From assembly GCA_932521035.1 (NCBI GenBank), contig OW051496.1, positions 1,240,001 to 1,304,000 on the forward strand: 64,000 bases of DNA. Reading direction: 5' to 3'. Each line of letters starts with the position of its first letter. The stretch's first letter is position 1. Under the pieces are notes generated by a model, which was given only the letters and a program-made list of their open reading frames with translations, was not told where the DNA came from and ran no database searches. A program made the translations under genes and the position numbers. This document shows, piece after piece, positions 1 through 11,841 of this stretch. The DNA is from Oscheius dolichura (taxonomy: Eukaryota > Nematoda > Chromadorea > Rhabditida > Rhabditidae).

Positions 1-45
1 TTCCCATAAAAATTCGTAAATGAATTAACAAAAAGGGAACGATAA

Positions 46-490
46 CTATTTTAAAAAGAGAAACTCAAAGAATATTTGTGGTTTGACAGGAATGTACAAA
101 AAGAGGGCGATATTTTGAAGAATCAAACCACTGCACTTTTAAAGATTTTGATTCAAGTGTCTCTTCACATCGATTGCTTTGCAGAAAACCTTCCTCTGAA
201 ATAAATGTTGAAATAACTTGTAGAGTGAGGCGAAAGTTGTCCCTCTTGGTCCATTTCCAAAAATGAGACAGGTTGTCGGGGTGATTTGAATGAACGGGTA
301 AATTTGTTCAAGGCAAGATGCCAATTTCATGAAGCAAGTTCGCTTGAACTGCACAAAAGGGAATGAGGGTGTGAAGCAGACGTTTTCTTTACAAAGTGCA
401 GCGGTTTGACTCTTCCATTATCGCCCTCTTTTTGTTCACTCCTGTCAAACCACAAGGTTTCTTTGAGTTTTCTCTTTTTAAAATAGTGAT
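46..490. mobile_element. Non-autonomous inverted-repeat element, copy 1
   Basis: The segment opens with ACTATTTTAAAAAGAGAAA and closes with the reverse complement near 470-490. The inverted ends run about 90-100 bp and include the shared words GTTTGACAGGAATG and AAAAAGAGGGCGAT. The interior has no convincing gene. A second copy lies at about 30027-30473 and a right-end fragment near 37190. This is a MITE-like DNA element; no transposase of the family is visible. Confidence 0.75.
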
Positions 491-499
491 TTTGTTTCG

Positions 500-1176
500 C
501 CGGAACAACTTTTATTCTTCGGTTTCTGTCGCATGCATTTTGAATACAATGATTTAAGATTTCATTTTTTTTAAGATTTCTTTTAAGAAGATTAAGATTT
601 CTCCTTTACTTCTTTTTTTTGCCCAGACAAGTGAAAAATTCATAATTTCGAAAAAGACCAGTGTACCAACAAATTGATCATATTCAGTAACCCTTTTCAA
701 AGTTCCATAAAACTTAGAAATAGTGACCTCTAGTAAATTTTTTCACTTATCTCTTAGCATAAATTGCTCTCAGTGAACCTACTTGCCAATTGAATGCTCC
801 CCCCAAATGGCGCATCCTTTTAAAATTTGCCTCTATTTCGAAATAAGAATACTGTAGGGTGCATATGGAAAGATAAAAGCATCTTCTTGTTGTTGGGGGG
901 GATTCTTATAAGAGTTGGGTGAAAAATTAACCGTTCTGCAAACAAAATACCGAATATTTGTCTGATGATTGTAGATCTTTTCAATGTTCTGCGAAGCTTA
1001 GAAATACTGGAGCCAATTTGATGTCGTGATTAGAACCAAGCTCCGTAAATTTCTCATATCCCCAGCTGACTATCCAATGCCCTACGCAGTCAAATGTCCT
1101 CCCCACCTTCCCATTTAAATTCTCCTCTCCTTCCCGTCTGAATAACACCGAAAAAAACAAAGAATAGAATCCTGAC
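500..1176. other. Non-coding stretch, probably cadherin intron
   Basis: AT-rich sequence without a convincing exon. It lies downstream of the last visible cadherin exon on the minus strand, so it is probably an intron of that gene. The next exon is not recognisable and may lie beyond the left edge. Confidence 0.4.
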
Positions 1177-4100
1177 CTCATCTCTATCGAGCTCCTGTGT
1201 CAATGTCAATACTTTTGACTGTTGATCCACCTCAATCAGGTCATTGCCCTTGACTACCCGCAGAGAAAGCTGTTCGCCATCAGCTGATCGTTTTAATGGC
1301 AATTTTCCCACCACGGAACCTGAAAAAATGACAATAAATAGAGGAAGTCTGACAACTGATAGAATGGCCAGGGAAGTTCGAGTCTGGCTAATTTGAACTG
1401 GGGGAAATTTATTGTTTCGGCGCTGGGTTATTAGGGGGGAAAGGGCACCCAAAAATATTACGCATACGCAATAATACTCTACCAATATTGTATGTTAAAA
1501 TTTTTTTACATTTAAATTCCGGCCCGCCCGTTTTGGGCGTATCGGTTGTTTGTGTCCGTCATTTCTTAGCCGATTTCGAAAACTCAAAGACCAACTTGAA
1601 GAGCACGTCAAGACGATTCTATTAAACCCAGCCACATCAAATCGCGCCGGACAAAAAATCTGTAGCCCCACAAACTTTGACACAAGATGTGCTACGTAAC
1701 ACCGGCGCGCCCGAGCGTTTACCCATTTATGCGTCTTTCTAACACCAAAATTAGAAGGTCTCCATGTTTCGGTATGATTTTATTACCACTAAAAGTCGTT
1801 GAAAATTAGTGCATTTATGCCTTTCGAGTTTTCGCCAATTTGAAAATTTTCTACCGTTTTCCTGCTCCCTTATAATTCTTTCTTCAATAAATGGGTTATT
1901 GTTATGCCCAAATACCATATATTTTCTCCCAAAAATCCGAGCTCGATCTCTTTAGTTTCCCTAGAGGAAAGGAAAAAATTTTCCGTTATTTTCAAAAGAA
2001 ATAGATGGTTTAATGTTTCGTCGCTATGCTATTATCAAGGAAAACTTATCCATAGTGATAAAATGGGATAGTTTATAAAATGTTATAGTTTTTCTCCAAA
2101 ATTTGAATTTTCTAATGTTTTCTGGACTCCTTATAACCTTCGGCAGTAAACTGAAGTTATTATCTGGTTTTTTATCGTCCATATTTCTTCTTCGCCTCTT
2201 TTCTTAGAAAATTGCGCTTCAAAATTGGGAAAAACGAGGGGAAAGGAGACTTCTCTTATTCTAACAAGAAAAAAAAGGGGGGGGGGGGGGATTTATGTTT
2301 CGGAGCGATTTTATTATCAGAAAAAGCCATCCAAAATGATTACAACTTCCCTTTGAATCTTTGCGTTTTTCCAATTTTTACGGGTAATTTGATTTTTTTA
2401 ATGTTTTCCGGACTGCTTATAAAGTTCTGCAATAAATGAAAGCTAGTGCTCGGGATAAATAGTGGAAAAGGAGACTTCTCCTATTCTGACTAGAAAATAA
2501 GGGCGTAACTGTCCCCTCGCTGATTTCCATCTATGCCGCGAGGGTCTGATGGCTCTCCCTCTCTCTCTCCCCGGCGAGAAGGAGATGAGATACTATGGCA
2601 AAAAGTTCTCGCGTGTCCTTTGCCGGTAATTGAAACACCGAAAAAACCCTCCCAGTAGGTGATCCCCAAATTCGGGGATATTTATGAAAACGGTGAAATT
2701 CTGGGAAAAAAATGAATTTGAATTGAAAATTTGATGTTTTGGTGGCTGGTTAAAAACGAGCGTCAAGGTGAAAATACAGTGGGCCCACTGCCAATATTTC
2801 GATTTTTTGAACATTTTCCTGGCCGAATTTCCTAGGAAGAATGGTGATTTCAGAAAGAGGAGGACCCTTTCAAAACAGAGATGAACTTTACAGAAAAAAA
2901 AACCAGGAATATAATGAAAAATTCAATGCTTTGGCGACGGATTATCAATTGGCGTAAAATGGAAAATTTGATGACACAACCACAAAAAATATTGCGATAT
3001 TTCAGTTTGTAGATTATTTTAATACGTTTCCGAGCTTACTAAACGGACTTGTTCCTGGAAATCAGAGGAAAATGGTGCAAAAATGAGAATTTCATGTTCC
3101 GGGAGAAGGCTAAAAACGCTCCCCAAATGGTAAATACGATCGGTATTCGGTTGCTTCTTCAACCAACGCCTAATTTTTGCCCTTTGAAGTTTCGTTTTCG
3201 CTATTTCTTCCTATTTCATAGGTCGCCCCACCCGTTCTTTCGAAAATTTGGCGAAAATTACGGTAAACAGAAAGCTCAACGTTCCACTGGAAGATTAAAA
3301 GCCCACGCCATATTGAAAATATGATTACAATAAGAAAAAAATATAGCCAAATTTCTTCTCTTTTATGTTCCGTTTTCCCTATTTGTTCCTATTTTTAGGT
3401 GAATTCTACTCACATGATGTGGGAGAGTGACTGAAAAGGGAAATTTCAATGTTCCGGTGGTAGGTTAAAATTACGCGTCAAATAGAAAATACAATGTTTC
3501 AAAGATGTCATCAAAATATTGTGTGATTTATGATCTTTGGAGACGTTCCTTTCTACTTCCTACTCGATAGATTCCACCTCATTGCCAAAAAAACATAGTG
3601 AAAATTGAAAATTCGATGTTCTGGTTGTAAGATAAAAACTCGCGTCAGTCAGAAAATGCAGTAGGCCAAACATTCTTCAAGTCAAAATTGAATTTGGAGC
3701 ATTTTGAAATCCACAGTTCCATTTTCCCTACTCTCGTCGTAAATTCGACCCGCTTCCAAGATTATTAAAAATTTGAAAATTCCATGTTCCGGCGGTAAAT
3801 TAAAAGGGCGCGTCAACTAGAAAATATGATCAGTGGTCCAGAGATCTAAAGGTTACCAACTAAATTCGCCATTTTCCATATTTTTCTTCCTACTTTCCTC
3901 CAATTCCCAGTAAATTCCATCCCTCCCCAGGTGCCAACAGTCTCCTCTCCCCTTCCCCGCTCCCTCCACTTCCAAATGAGAGATCCTGGAGAGTAGAGTG
4001 GCGTAATCAGCCGGACCCCTGGACAGGTCTCTGCTGGGAAAATTTGGCCAATCAGCTACGCGTCGTCAGACTTTGGCTCGCCCTGACGGGGAGGCTGTCC

Positions 4101-4307
4101 GGATTAGGACAAGGCGGTAATGAGAGCTAAGCGCCGCGACGCCTGCCCAAATATGGTCACTGTTCCTTCGGGAATTAGAAAATTGGGAGGGAACTTACCG
4201 GTTGGAGCGTCTTCAAAGACGGAGAGATAGACACTGGACATGCCGTTCTCCAACAGGCAGCCGGCCGCCAGGCGGAAGACGAGGAAGAGAGGCAGCAGCC
4301 ACCTCAT
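1177..4307 (-). CDS. Cadherin-superfamily protein, 5' end only (two exons)
   Basis: Two minus-strand exons, 4199-4307 and 1177-1319, join in phase (109 nt ending phase 1, then 143 nt ending phase 0). The first codes a signal peptide starting MRWLLPLFLVFRLAAG, then a mature N-terminus ending VFEDAPTG. The second continues SVVGKLPLKRSADG, then VLTLTQELDRDE. The pattern 'EDAP.G..VG.L....L..D.E' is the start of a cadherin repeat, with a Ca-binding LDRDE. The protein would be a secreted or type I membrane adhesion molecule. Donor GTAAGT and acceptor TTTTTTCAG are good. The 2.9-kb intron holds old repeats. The remaining repeats, membrane segment and tail are off the left edge or behind another intron, so the subfamily (classical, Fat-like, protocadherin) cannot be given. 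Confidence 0.72.
1555..1690. repeat. Fragment of the 'AGAGCAC-TCAAG-CGGTTCTA' palindrome family
   Basis: Contains AGAGCACGTCAAGACGATTC, the arm core also found in the palindromes at 15.0-15.4, 15.9-16.3 and 50.1-50.5 kb and in a fragment at 8.2 kb. The other arm is not preserved here. Confidence 0.55.
1740..3830. repeat. Degenerate tandem repeat array in the cadherin intron, unit ~175 bp
   Basis: A recognisable block (ATGTTCCGGTGGTAGGTTAA, then CGCGTCAA, then AGAAAATAC) recurs at about 2735, 2925, 3094, 3275, 3451, 3610 and 3782, a spacing of 159-190 bp. More decayed relatives lie near 1760, 2010 and 2295. Copies differ strongly, so the array is old. No protein is implied; the poly-G run near 2277-2290 lies inside it. 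Confidence 0.7.
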
Positions 4308-4476
4308 CTTCTTCTCTCCTTTTCTATTAGGCAATTATCCGCCACTCTGAATACGTTTTTTGAGTTATTGAAGTCTGAACTTATTGGAAACTTCTTGAGG
4401 AGCAAGAAATTATAGGAAGAGTAAAACAATTTGGAAAAAAAATAGGAAAAATGGAGGGGAGACTTAGTACACTGTA

Positions 4477-4596
4477 GTCCGATCCCCTGCACCCGTAAAG
4501 TCTCGGCAGTAGGCTTTTTTTATTCAAAATAGTTACTAAACTGTGGCACCTTTATACCTTTGCCCTGCCGAGACCTTACGGGCGCAGGGGATCGGA
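4477..4596. repeat. Hairpin element, CACCCGTAAAGTCTCGGCAG family, copy 1
   Basis: Left arm GATCCCCTGCACCCGTAAAG and right arm complementary to it, separated by an AT-rich loop with TATTCAAAATAGTTACTAAA. The loop also matches, in reverse, the copy at 7426-7550. It sits just upstream of the cadherin start codon. Confidence 0.8.
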
Positions 4597-6604
4597 ACTA
4601 CCGTGGCGAACTTCCTTGAATATTTATCGTTTTTTTTTTTGGAAATTTTTAGATAAAGAAATACAGCCGATAGCGACGGACTTGTGGAGAGCAGTGTATT
4701 ATAAGAAGAGCGAAGCATTAGAGATAAAAAAAATAAAGAAGGGAAAGAAGTTTTTTTAAAGAAAAATTAGAAGTTACCATTTCTTTGAAGTTTATTTGGA
4801 TAATTTTTGAGTATTATATTGTCAATAAAGCTTGGAACATGCGTCGAGCTATGAATTATAGAGGGAATGAAATCAAAAAATGAGAAAAGTGAGAGAAACA
4901 GAAGGCTTTCTGGATTGAAGAGCCGGGCGATGATATATTGAAATTCTTACAAAGGTCCGCAAAATATAGGAAGAGCGAAACAATTGAGAGGAAAATAGTG
5001 GAAGAATGGAGGGAAATGAGATTTTTTGGGAGAATTAGTAACTGTACCAAAAGTACAGTGTTTCTAAAATTATTGAAAATAAATCCACAATCAATATTGT
5101 ATAGATTGCAGAGATCAACGAATTATAGGAACAGTAAAACAAAAAGAAAGATATTGAAGCCGGTAATAGAAAAGGGAGCAATTAGACAAGAGATAATAAG
5201 ATCTAATGGAATTTACCGGGTTGTTCAATGTTTTCCCAGTCATATAAGGGAATAGGAAAGCTCTACCACTAGTTGAAGCGCCTTACTCCACTCTTTGAAA
5301 AGAAATGAGCAGTATACCGGTAAATTCAACGGTATTCTTAAATGTTTGACGGCAACAGTAATGAAAAATAGCTAGGAATCTTTCTTTTCTGAAATTCTAT
5401 AAAAATGATGATTTCTCGATCAATAGTGGATTTTTTTGTGTATCTGGTGGGCTACAAAATCTTCGCCGGAAAATTATACTTGTTGGGGATGGTTAGGAAA
5501 AATGTTACAGTATGTCTTTTCTATCTACTCGTCCTCCATAGGAACAGTAATAATCCTACATTGTAAAAAACCCCTGGACTAACCTTTTTCCCCTGTTCTA
5601 AAATTCTTTTTTTTTCTCCGAAAATAGAAACAGTATCAAATATAACAACGGCCGAGGCAATGACTAAACTCTTGTAGAGTGAGTTGAACAAGCAAAGAAT
5701 TTCAAAATTTTCCCGAACAACTGGCCCAGAACACCGAAAATAGAAGTAGTCGTGTTGAAACTTGCTGGAAATTTTTTGATAAAATGAAATTTTTTATTCA
5801 TTATAACGATTTTTCCAACTTTTTGGAGACTTTATATAGGGAAAGTGAAAGATTTGATTTTCAGAAAATGGCCACTGTTTGAAATCTATTCCTCTTCAAT
5901 TTGGGGTCGAATTGTTTGGAGAGAATTTTCAAAGCGCTACAAATTTCGAGATTTCGCTTTTTACAGAATGACAATTATCAAGAGCCTAGCTAATAAGCAA
6001 TTCCCGGAACAGACAAAATTGTGGCAGATGTAGAGTAGAAGATGAAACGACATGAAGACAACTGCTTGACTAATAAACAAGTGTCAAAATACTAGAAAAG
6101 TGAATTATTTTTTGGGAAATGTACACAGAACGATTCCAGCGATTGTGAACGTCGTTATTAGTTTAGTACTAAAAGTAAAACAGGTAAAAAAAATGGAATT
6201 TGCTGCTAAAGATTGATAATTTCTAAAAAATAAAGAAAACTTATGCACACTGTGTAGAAACGGATTATTCAAATGGAACAAACGGCAAATGGTCAGATGC
6301 CCGACTAATAAGTGGTTACCAGAACATTATAGTCCGTTTTCAAACTGCCGGTTTTTTTTCCACTACAAGACCATTTGACACGGTGGCGAATAAAAGCGCC
6401 CAAATTTCAAATTCACATTGAGAATCAGGCAACTTTTGCTCGTTATGTTCCCAAATGGTCCCCAGTGGAAAAAAATCCGAGGTTGGAAACGGACTATAGA
6501 AATATCACTTTCGAAATTCAATTGGAAGTTGCACCTAAAATAAATAGCGTCACATAAGTCAATTAAATATTAGAAGTAAAATATAAAAAAATATCGAATA
6601 CCGT
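4597..6604. other. Gene-poor AT-rich stretch with recurring 'tataggaagagcgaaac' word
   Basis: No exon with convincing composition or splice sites is seen. Variants of TATAGGAAGAGCGAAAC recur near 4410, 4695, 4963, 5125, 5237, 5540, 5627, 5741, 5832 and 6090, suggesting another old tandem array. The short open frames here are low complexity and lack protein-like motifs. Confidence 0.45.
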
Positions 6605-6730
6605 GCTGGGAGTCCTATAGCCCATTTCCAATGGATATTTCTCGGAAAAACCTCACCGCTACGGGACCAGGAAGGTTTCTAACATGGCCCCGTAACGGAG
6701 ACGAGCCGCCAAATTTGAATTCATAGACCT
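6605..6730. repeat. Hairpin element, CGCTACGGGACCAGG family, copy 1
   Basis: Contains ACCGCTACGGGACCAGG followed by CATGGCCCCGTAACGGAGAC and GCCGCCAAATTTGAATTC, the same layout as at 63035-63172. A more perfect hairpin of the family lies at 51060-51185. Confidence 0.7.
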
Positions 6731-7425
6731 TTGAACAATCAAAATGTACCGGAATCTCGAATTTTCACAAGGACGACGGATTTTTTCGGCTACATTTCCC
6801 GTTTCAAGACCATTTTCTGTTGGAACAGACAGGAAAATTATACATTGGGGTACAGAAAGCCGTGCTATAGGAAAAACGACAAACGACGAGATGCCTGACT
6901 AATAAGCAATTGCCAAGGCATCAAAGAAGAAGAAGAATCCGATCTGTGAGAGATGGAACAGGAAGATAGGCGAGTTGCCCCGTTAAAAAGTTGCTAAAAC
7001 CGGCGTTCCCCCGTAATCTCGTCCAATTAATCAAAGGGGGCTCCAAATTGGGCATGACAAGGAGGGGAGGAAGCATTCCTTCCCTATAATTATCGGGTAC
7101 TAAAAGGTCAATAAAGGGTCTTGACTGGAAGTTAACGGGGAAATAATAGACAAGAGGGAACAAGAGAAGGGAAACGGACAGCAGCCAGCTGGCTGACTAG
7201 GGGGGCTGACCGGTGACCACCACTCCTTTCTCCGCCCACCTCTCGAGGCCGACGACAGAACTCGCAGCCAGCCGAGAGGCAAAGAGCCCCCCGGTCAGCT
7301 AACATACACACGGGAGGGAGGGAAGGGAAGGGGAGGTGGGAGTAGAAAAAAGGAGATCCGACGGGACGAGGGACGGGATATTGACCGTTCTCCCAAGCTC
7401 CGAGCTCCGCTTTGGCTCCTTTCCC
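6731..7425. other. No gene recognised
   Basis: Mixed AT-rich and then GC-richer sequence (7180-7400) with purine tracts. Open frames on the minus strand are proline/serine/arginine rich and look compositional. Nothing identifiable. Confidence 0.4.
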
Positions 7426-7550
7426 ATAGTCCGATGCTCTGCACCCGTAAAGTCTCGGCAAGACAAGGCTATAAAGGCGCCACTGTTTTGTAACTATTTT
7501 GAATAAAGGCGATCCTGCTGCCGAGACTTTACGGGTGCAGGGGATCGAAG
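7426..7550. repeat. Hairpin element, CACCCGTAAAGTCTCGGCAG family, copy 2
   Basis: Arms CTGCACCCGTAAAGTCTCGG and the complement ending GGGTGCAGGGGATCG, with loop TAACTATTTTGAATAAAGGC. It is essentially copy 1 (4477-4596) in the opposite orientation. Confidence 0.8.
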
Positions 7551-9640
7551 TATCGAGGAACGAGCGGTTCTAAATAACCGTTTTGAACTTTTTCGACTTG
7601 AAAATGAACACCTTTCTTCGCTTTTATGGCCCCAACTGGAACAATAATCATTCTAAGCGAATTTTAAAGGTCTAACTGGGGGGTTCAGCCATTTTTAAAG
7701 GTCTAATAGCCTATTTAATAAAAAGAGCACTATCTGTGATTTTTTGCGCCGCTTTTTTGAGTATGCATTATCTGAATCCATTGGAGTTTTATTTTATGGT
7801 CAGCATGAAACAATTGCAGTCCAATTGCTATCGAATTTTTGAGACTTTTTGAGAGTAAAAATTACTGGTGACTATTGATATCCGCTCGCTGAGTTACTAT
7901 ACATAGTATTGTTGAAATATATTTCTCTTGGATTATTAATTCCCTGATTCCCTGAAGGCAGCAATTAGTGAATTGGGCGCGCGTAATCCAACAATTCCTC
8001 TGATCCTCTATTTCAGAAAATTCCAATATATCGTTTGAAGACTAAACAAAAAGGAGATGAACATTGTTGAAAAACTTGCGTGAGCTTATAAATAAACAAT
8101 AAAGTATGACGATCACACAATATGTCCCTGTGATACACAGGCAAACGCCCGAGCGCACCGCGTTACGTAACATATCCTCTGTTACAGTATGGCGGGCTAC
8201 AGATTTTTTTGACGGGATAGTTGAGATGTGACAGGGTTGATTAGAGTCGTCTTGACGTGCTCTCCAAGTAGGTTTTGGAATTTTTGAAATCGGCCAAGAA
8301 ATGACCGAAATAGCCAGCATTTGGTGAATATTCGTATTTATCAAGCTGTTATTATCCGGCTTTATGAAGGAGAGCCTAAACAACGGAATTTCTTTGAATA
8401 AATGGAGAAAATAGCTGTAAATCCAAGAAAATGGGATAAGAATTGATAAAAACGGGAGTCCACAAAAATTGGAATTATTTAAATTTTAGAACCCCTTCTA
8501 ATAGTGGAGAAAACAGAGAAAACACTTGGTATGTAAAGAGGAATGGTCTCACCGTAATTTTGAATTTTTCTGAAGTTTCTTGGCAGGTATTTGAAGTTGC
8601 TCTGATTCTAACTGTACTTCGAGTTGGTGGAAATGGAATGGTTCAAAGGGCTGCTAAATAACCTGAACGTCTCGAAATTTGATTCTCTGTAGCCAAGTTT
8701 TTCAAACATTACTTATTTCTCGTCTTTTACAGTAATTTCATCCAACACCAGCAGTTATTCTCGTAAGAATTTTTCTCCTTTTTTATAATCCGTTTGCAAC
8801 GGTTAAAGTTCTGCGCTTCGGGACCAATTAGCGGTTTACTGTCAAAAGGGGGACAAAATTCACAAATTTACAACACTTATTTAGCTAAATTTGTTTCAAC
8901 GTCGCTGTAAAAACAGCAATAGATCCGCGATTCTGCTTCAGATATGATTTGGGTCTTCTTATTTGAAAAAAAACAATTCTTTCCTGCTTGTCGAATTCCT
9001 TATAAAGCTAGCAATTATCAAACATTGGTAGATTTGTCCCTAATGCATTTTGTTAAGTTTTTTTTCTTTTATTTATTTCGAAAGTGCTGTAAATATCCCA
9101 GAAAGCTGGGATAATCTACTCACATAACAATGGTGTTTAGAGAAAATTTAAAAATTTGCTTTTTCTTATATTTCAAGCTAAATAGGCTCTCCAGTTGTTA
9201 GCTTACTTGATCTTGAGCCGACGACTTTGTTAAATTTTACTATTTTTCCTGTTCCCTTCCCTTCTAAACAATTTCCACTTCCATCTATTCCAATTTCTTT
9301 TCTCCTCCCTCCGAGCAGCTCCAGGGGAAGCTCTGTCCAATATGTGATTACCCGCTGTGGCTCTCTCCCTCTCCTAATAATAACAGTCCTATAATGAAGG
9401 AGCGGACCCCGGTCAGCAATAAGGAGATTGCTCTATTATTATGAGGGGAACCCGTACTCAAGAAGAGGAGTGGAGGGGCGGGAAAGGAAGAAATTTCTGT
9501 TAGGGGATCTCTATTCACTAGTAGAGAAAAATTAGACGTATTCACTGTTTGGAGATTTACTCTAAATTCTAATATGGGAAAGTTGGAACAGTTCATTCTG
9601 TAAATTCTCCATTTCCTTTCAATTTATAGGAAAAATTGCT
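7551..9640. other. Gene-poor stretch with a palindrome-family fragment near 8200-8300
   Basis: AT-rich DNA without a supported gene. At 8200-8300 it carries GTCGTCTTGACGTGCTCTCC, the reverse of the palindrome-family core seen at 1555-1690. Short open frames at 8042-8383 overlap this repeat. Nothing else is identified to 9640. Confidence 0.45.
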
Positions 9641-9649
9641 ACAAATGGG

Positions 9650-10400
9650 GGAAACATCAGCAAATACATTACAACTGGTTTGTTAGGGAAAAGCTTCTTA
9701 TAAAGGAGAGAGATGTAACTTTAACACAATTTCATGTCCAAATTGCTTATTTTACTGTTATTTGTGACCGGCACTGTACTAAGACGACTCACTATTCGAA
9801 GATGTGTATCAAATTCTAATAAGGCGCTCTTGAAACGATGTTGTTCTCCAAATTCGCGGTTCCAAATCGCAAAATCTAGTTCTGTGTGTGAAAAAGCATC
9901 GTACGCTCAATCAAGAAGTCTTTCTCGGGATTACTGTAAATCACACTACCCTCAATGGATAATTTTGAAGATTCTGCTCCGTAGTCTAATAAGACGCCTT
10001 CGAAACATGAAATTTCCACATTTTTCTGGTTTACCCTTTACACGGGAGAAGAATGAGATAGAAAACTTCGGAAACCCTAAAAAGAGCGTATTTTTTGGAG
10101 CGTGGGAAGAGAGTAAAGAGAGAGGCGACGTCTTACAAAATTACAATACGATTCGAACGTTGAAGTTTTGGGTTAAATTCTCATAAAGCGCTCTTGAAAC
10201 AAGGCATTTCTCAAAATTCGCCGTTTTTTCTATTTCGAATAGGGAAAACTAATTTCCAATAGGAAAAAAAAGCATTGTAAACTCCGTGAAGAAGTAAATT
10301 TTGAGATTACACTAAAGGAAGCAAAATTATTGTCCAAGGTTTCGTTCCAGATTCTAATAAGGCGGCCTCGAAACATTAAATTTTCAATATTCTCATTTTC
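9650..10400. repeat. Degenerate tandem repeat, unit ~170 bp
   Basis: The block TTCTAATAAGGCGCTCTTGAAAC recurs in altered form near 9815, 9977, 10175 and 10345, spacing about 160-195 bp, each followed by a word like CCAAATTCGC or AAATTTTC. The open frame at 9734-10186 runs across repeat units and has no protein-like features. Confidence 0.65.
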
Positions 10401-10439
10401 CCCGGGGTTCTTTGATAAAACTCGTTTAGAAATGCGTAG

Positions 10440-10870
10440 AAAAGCCGGCTAACTCTGTATTTTGACCGGGCTCAGACTGTGTTCTGGCTGCTGCGCTCGA
10501 CGGCTGATTTTTGACGGGGGAAAGTCAAACAATAGCCGACAGGTAGGTAATCGGATACCGGCCTCACCCCGTCCCGCCTCGGCCCGGCTCTCCCCCGGGG
10601 GTCCTCTCACGCGGCGGCGGCGGCGACGGTCAGAAGTTGACTCTCCAGGTGGGAGAGAGACGACAAATCGAAGCGACTACGACGTGTACCGGAACCCGGG
10701 GAATTCAATCCTCTCCCCGGCCCGACACAAACACAAAAGCCGTTGCAACCAGACGAGAGAGCCGCGAGCTCATTTACATAAAGAAGTATGGGGCGAGGCT
10801 TGCGCTATGTTACGCGGAGGGGGCGAGTGGCACGGATGGCGTAACAACAACGGGGGGGGGGGGGGGGGGA
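10440..10870. other. GC-rich island with poly-G tract
   Basis: Local GC content is well above the surroundings, with runs of CGG and a pure G tract at about 10851-10869. Overlapping open frames give arginine/glycine-rich products that look compositional. It could be a promoter or first-exon region; no gene can be attached to it. Confidence 0.35.
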
Positions 10871-11039
10871 ACTTCCTGACCGCCCAGAAGGGGGTCATCC
10901 TGTAAAACAGAAAGAGAGAGAGAAAAACAATTGGAATTAGCCGATTTATTTATCAGACAAATTTCCATACTACAAAAAAGGATAACAATAAAATATTCAG
11001 GGAACGGGCTGAAGTTCAGCATCAGTCATGTAGGACATG

Positions 11040-11180
11040 GGCGGCTTCCAAGTCGATTTGAGACTCGGCTCAACTTTCAGAAACAAATGAAATTTTCCAT
11101 GAAAATGAAAGACAAAACAATTGAAAAGTCTTTATTATTGTTCCTCGTATCACTTTTCAGTCAATGTTCCATATGGCCTT
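11040..11180. repeat. Segment shared with 35300-35445 (inverted)
   Basis: From CAAGTCGATTTGAGACTCGG to GTTCCATATGGCC this matches, with few differences, the reverse complement of about 35300-35435. It directly follows, on the minus strand, the end of the kinase-tail relic, so it may be a shared 3' flank. Confidence 0.7.
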
Positions 11181-11298
11181 CTTCTTGCTGGCCCCCGTGC
11201 CGACTGATCGCAAGAGGAGCAACATCGTCAGAACAAAATTCTTCTTATCCTCCAAGCAGGGAAGGCAGCACAGCGAAGACGCTCTTCTGAAGAAAAAT

Positions 11299-11620
11299 CT
11301 ATTTTATCGAGTCGTCTGGGTGGTCCCCGTGTTCTTCGTGTGGCAGGAGGACCTCGTTTTCATCGAATTCCACCTTTTCAAAAGTCTTGAACGACTTGTT
11401 TTTCACAGACCTCCCCTGTCCGTTTATCTGAAAGTATTAATTTTTGTATTTCACAATATACTTTCACGCTTTCAGTATCGAAACACTAACCGTGATGTTA
11501 TTCTCGAGAAATTTTATCGAGGCGGACACCACTCTCATGAGGAAGATTGCCTTCGAATGTTGCTGCAAAGGCACTGATTTCCTCAACCGAGGGTCTATCA
11601 GATATTTCTCTTTGCCAGCT
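11299..11620 (-). pseudogene. C-terminal relic of a kinase-Kelch family kinase
   Basis: At 11508-11620 the minus strand reads SWQREISDRPSVEEI, the C-lobe 'CW....DRP' block of the kinases at 17.7-21.5 and 46.6-48.9 kb (CWQRNISDRPSIKEI and CCQREISDRPSIQEI). The frame stops after KISRE. A second protein-like piece (FLENNIT, then an exon starting INGQGRSVKNKSFKTFEK and ending HGDHPDDSIK before TAG at 11299-11301) is joined by a good donor and acceptor but in a different frame. The rest of the kinase is absent and a foreign exon copy abuts it upstream, so this is a broken copy. Confidence 0.6.
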
Positions 11621-11769
11621 TGCTGTATTTGATCCAGATGAGGTTGTTGTCGCCTAAGGAACAGGAGCAGTATAAGGCATGGTGCCACAAGTTGGATCCG
11701 AAGGAAAGGCCGTTCAACGGGTTGAACACAGCCGGATCGATGGTTAATCATTCAAGGGGAAAAGCATCA
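11619..11769 (+). pseudogene. Copy of exon 3 of the 13.5-kb membrane protein gene
   Basis: Nearly identical to 13831-13982, including the donor CATCAGTAAGTTA. The frame stays open and differs by replacements near the start and end (Gln-Glu for Gln-Gly; Gly-Lys for Gly-Tyr). The first residues of the exon and its acceptor are replaced by kinase sequence of the opposite strand. No companion exons are found nearby, so it is a transposed exon fragment. Confidence 0.65.
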
Positions 11770-11841
11770 GTAAGTTAGAGAGCCGTTTAATATAAGAAGC
11801 AGACGTGAAACCAAGTGTCAGCAAGCAAAACTCACCGGTCA

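Noticed and set aside
9734-10186. 150-codon open frame
   Set aside because: It spans degenerate tandem repeats and shows no domain or biased third positions.
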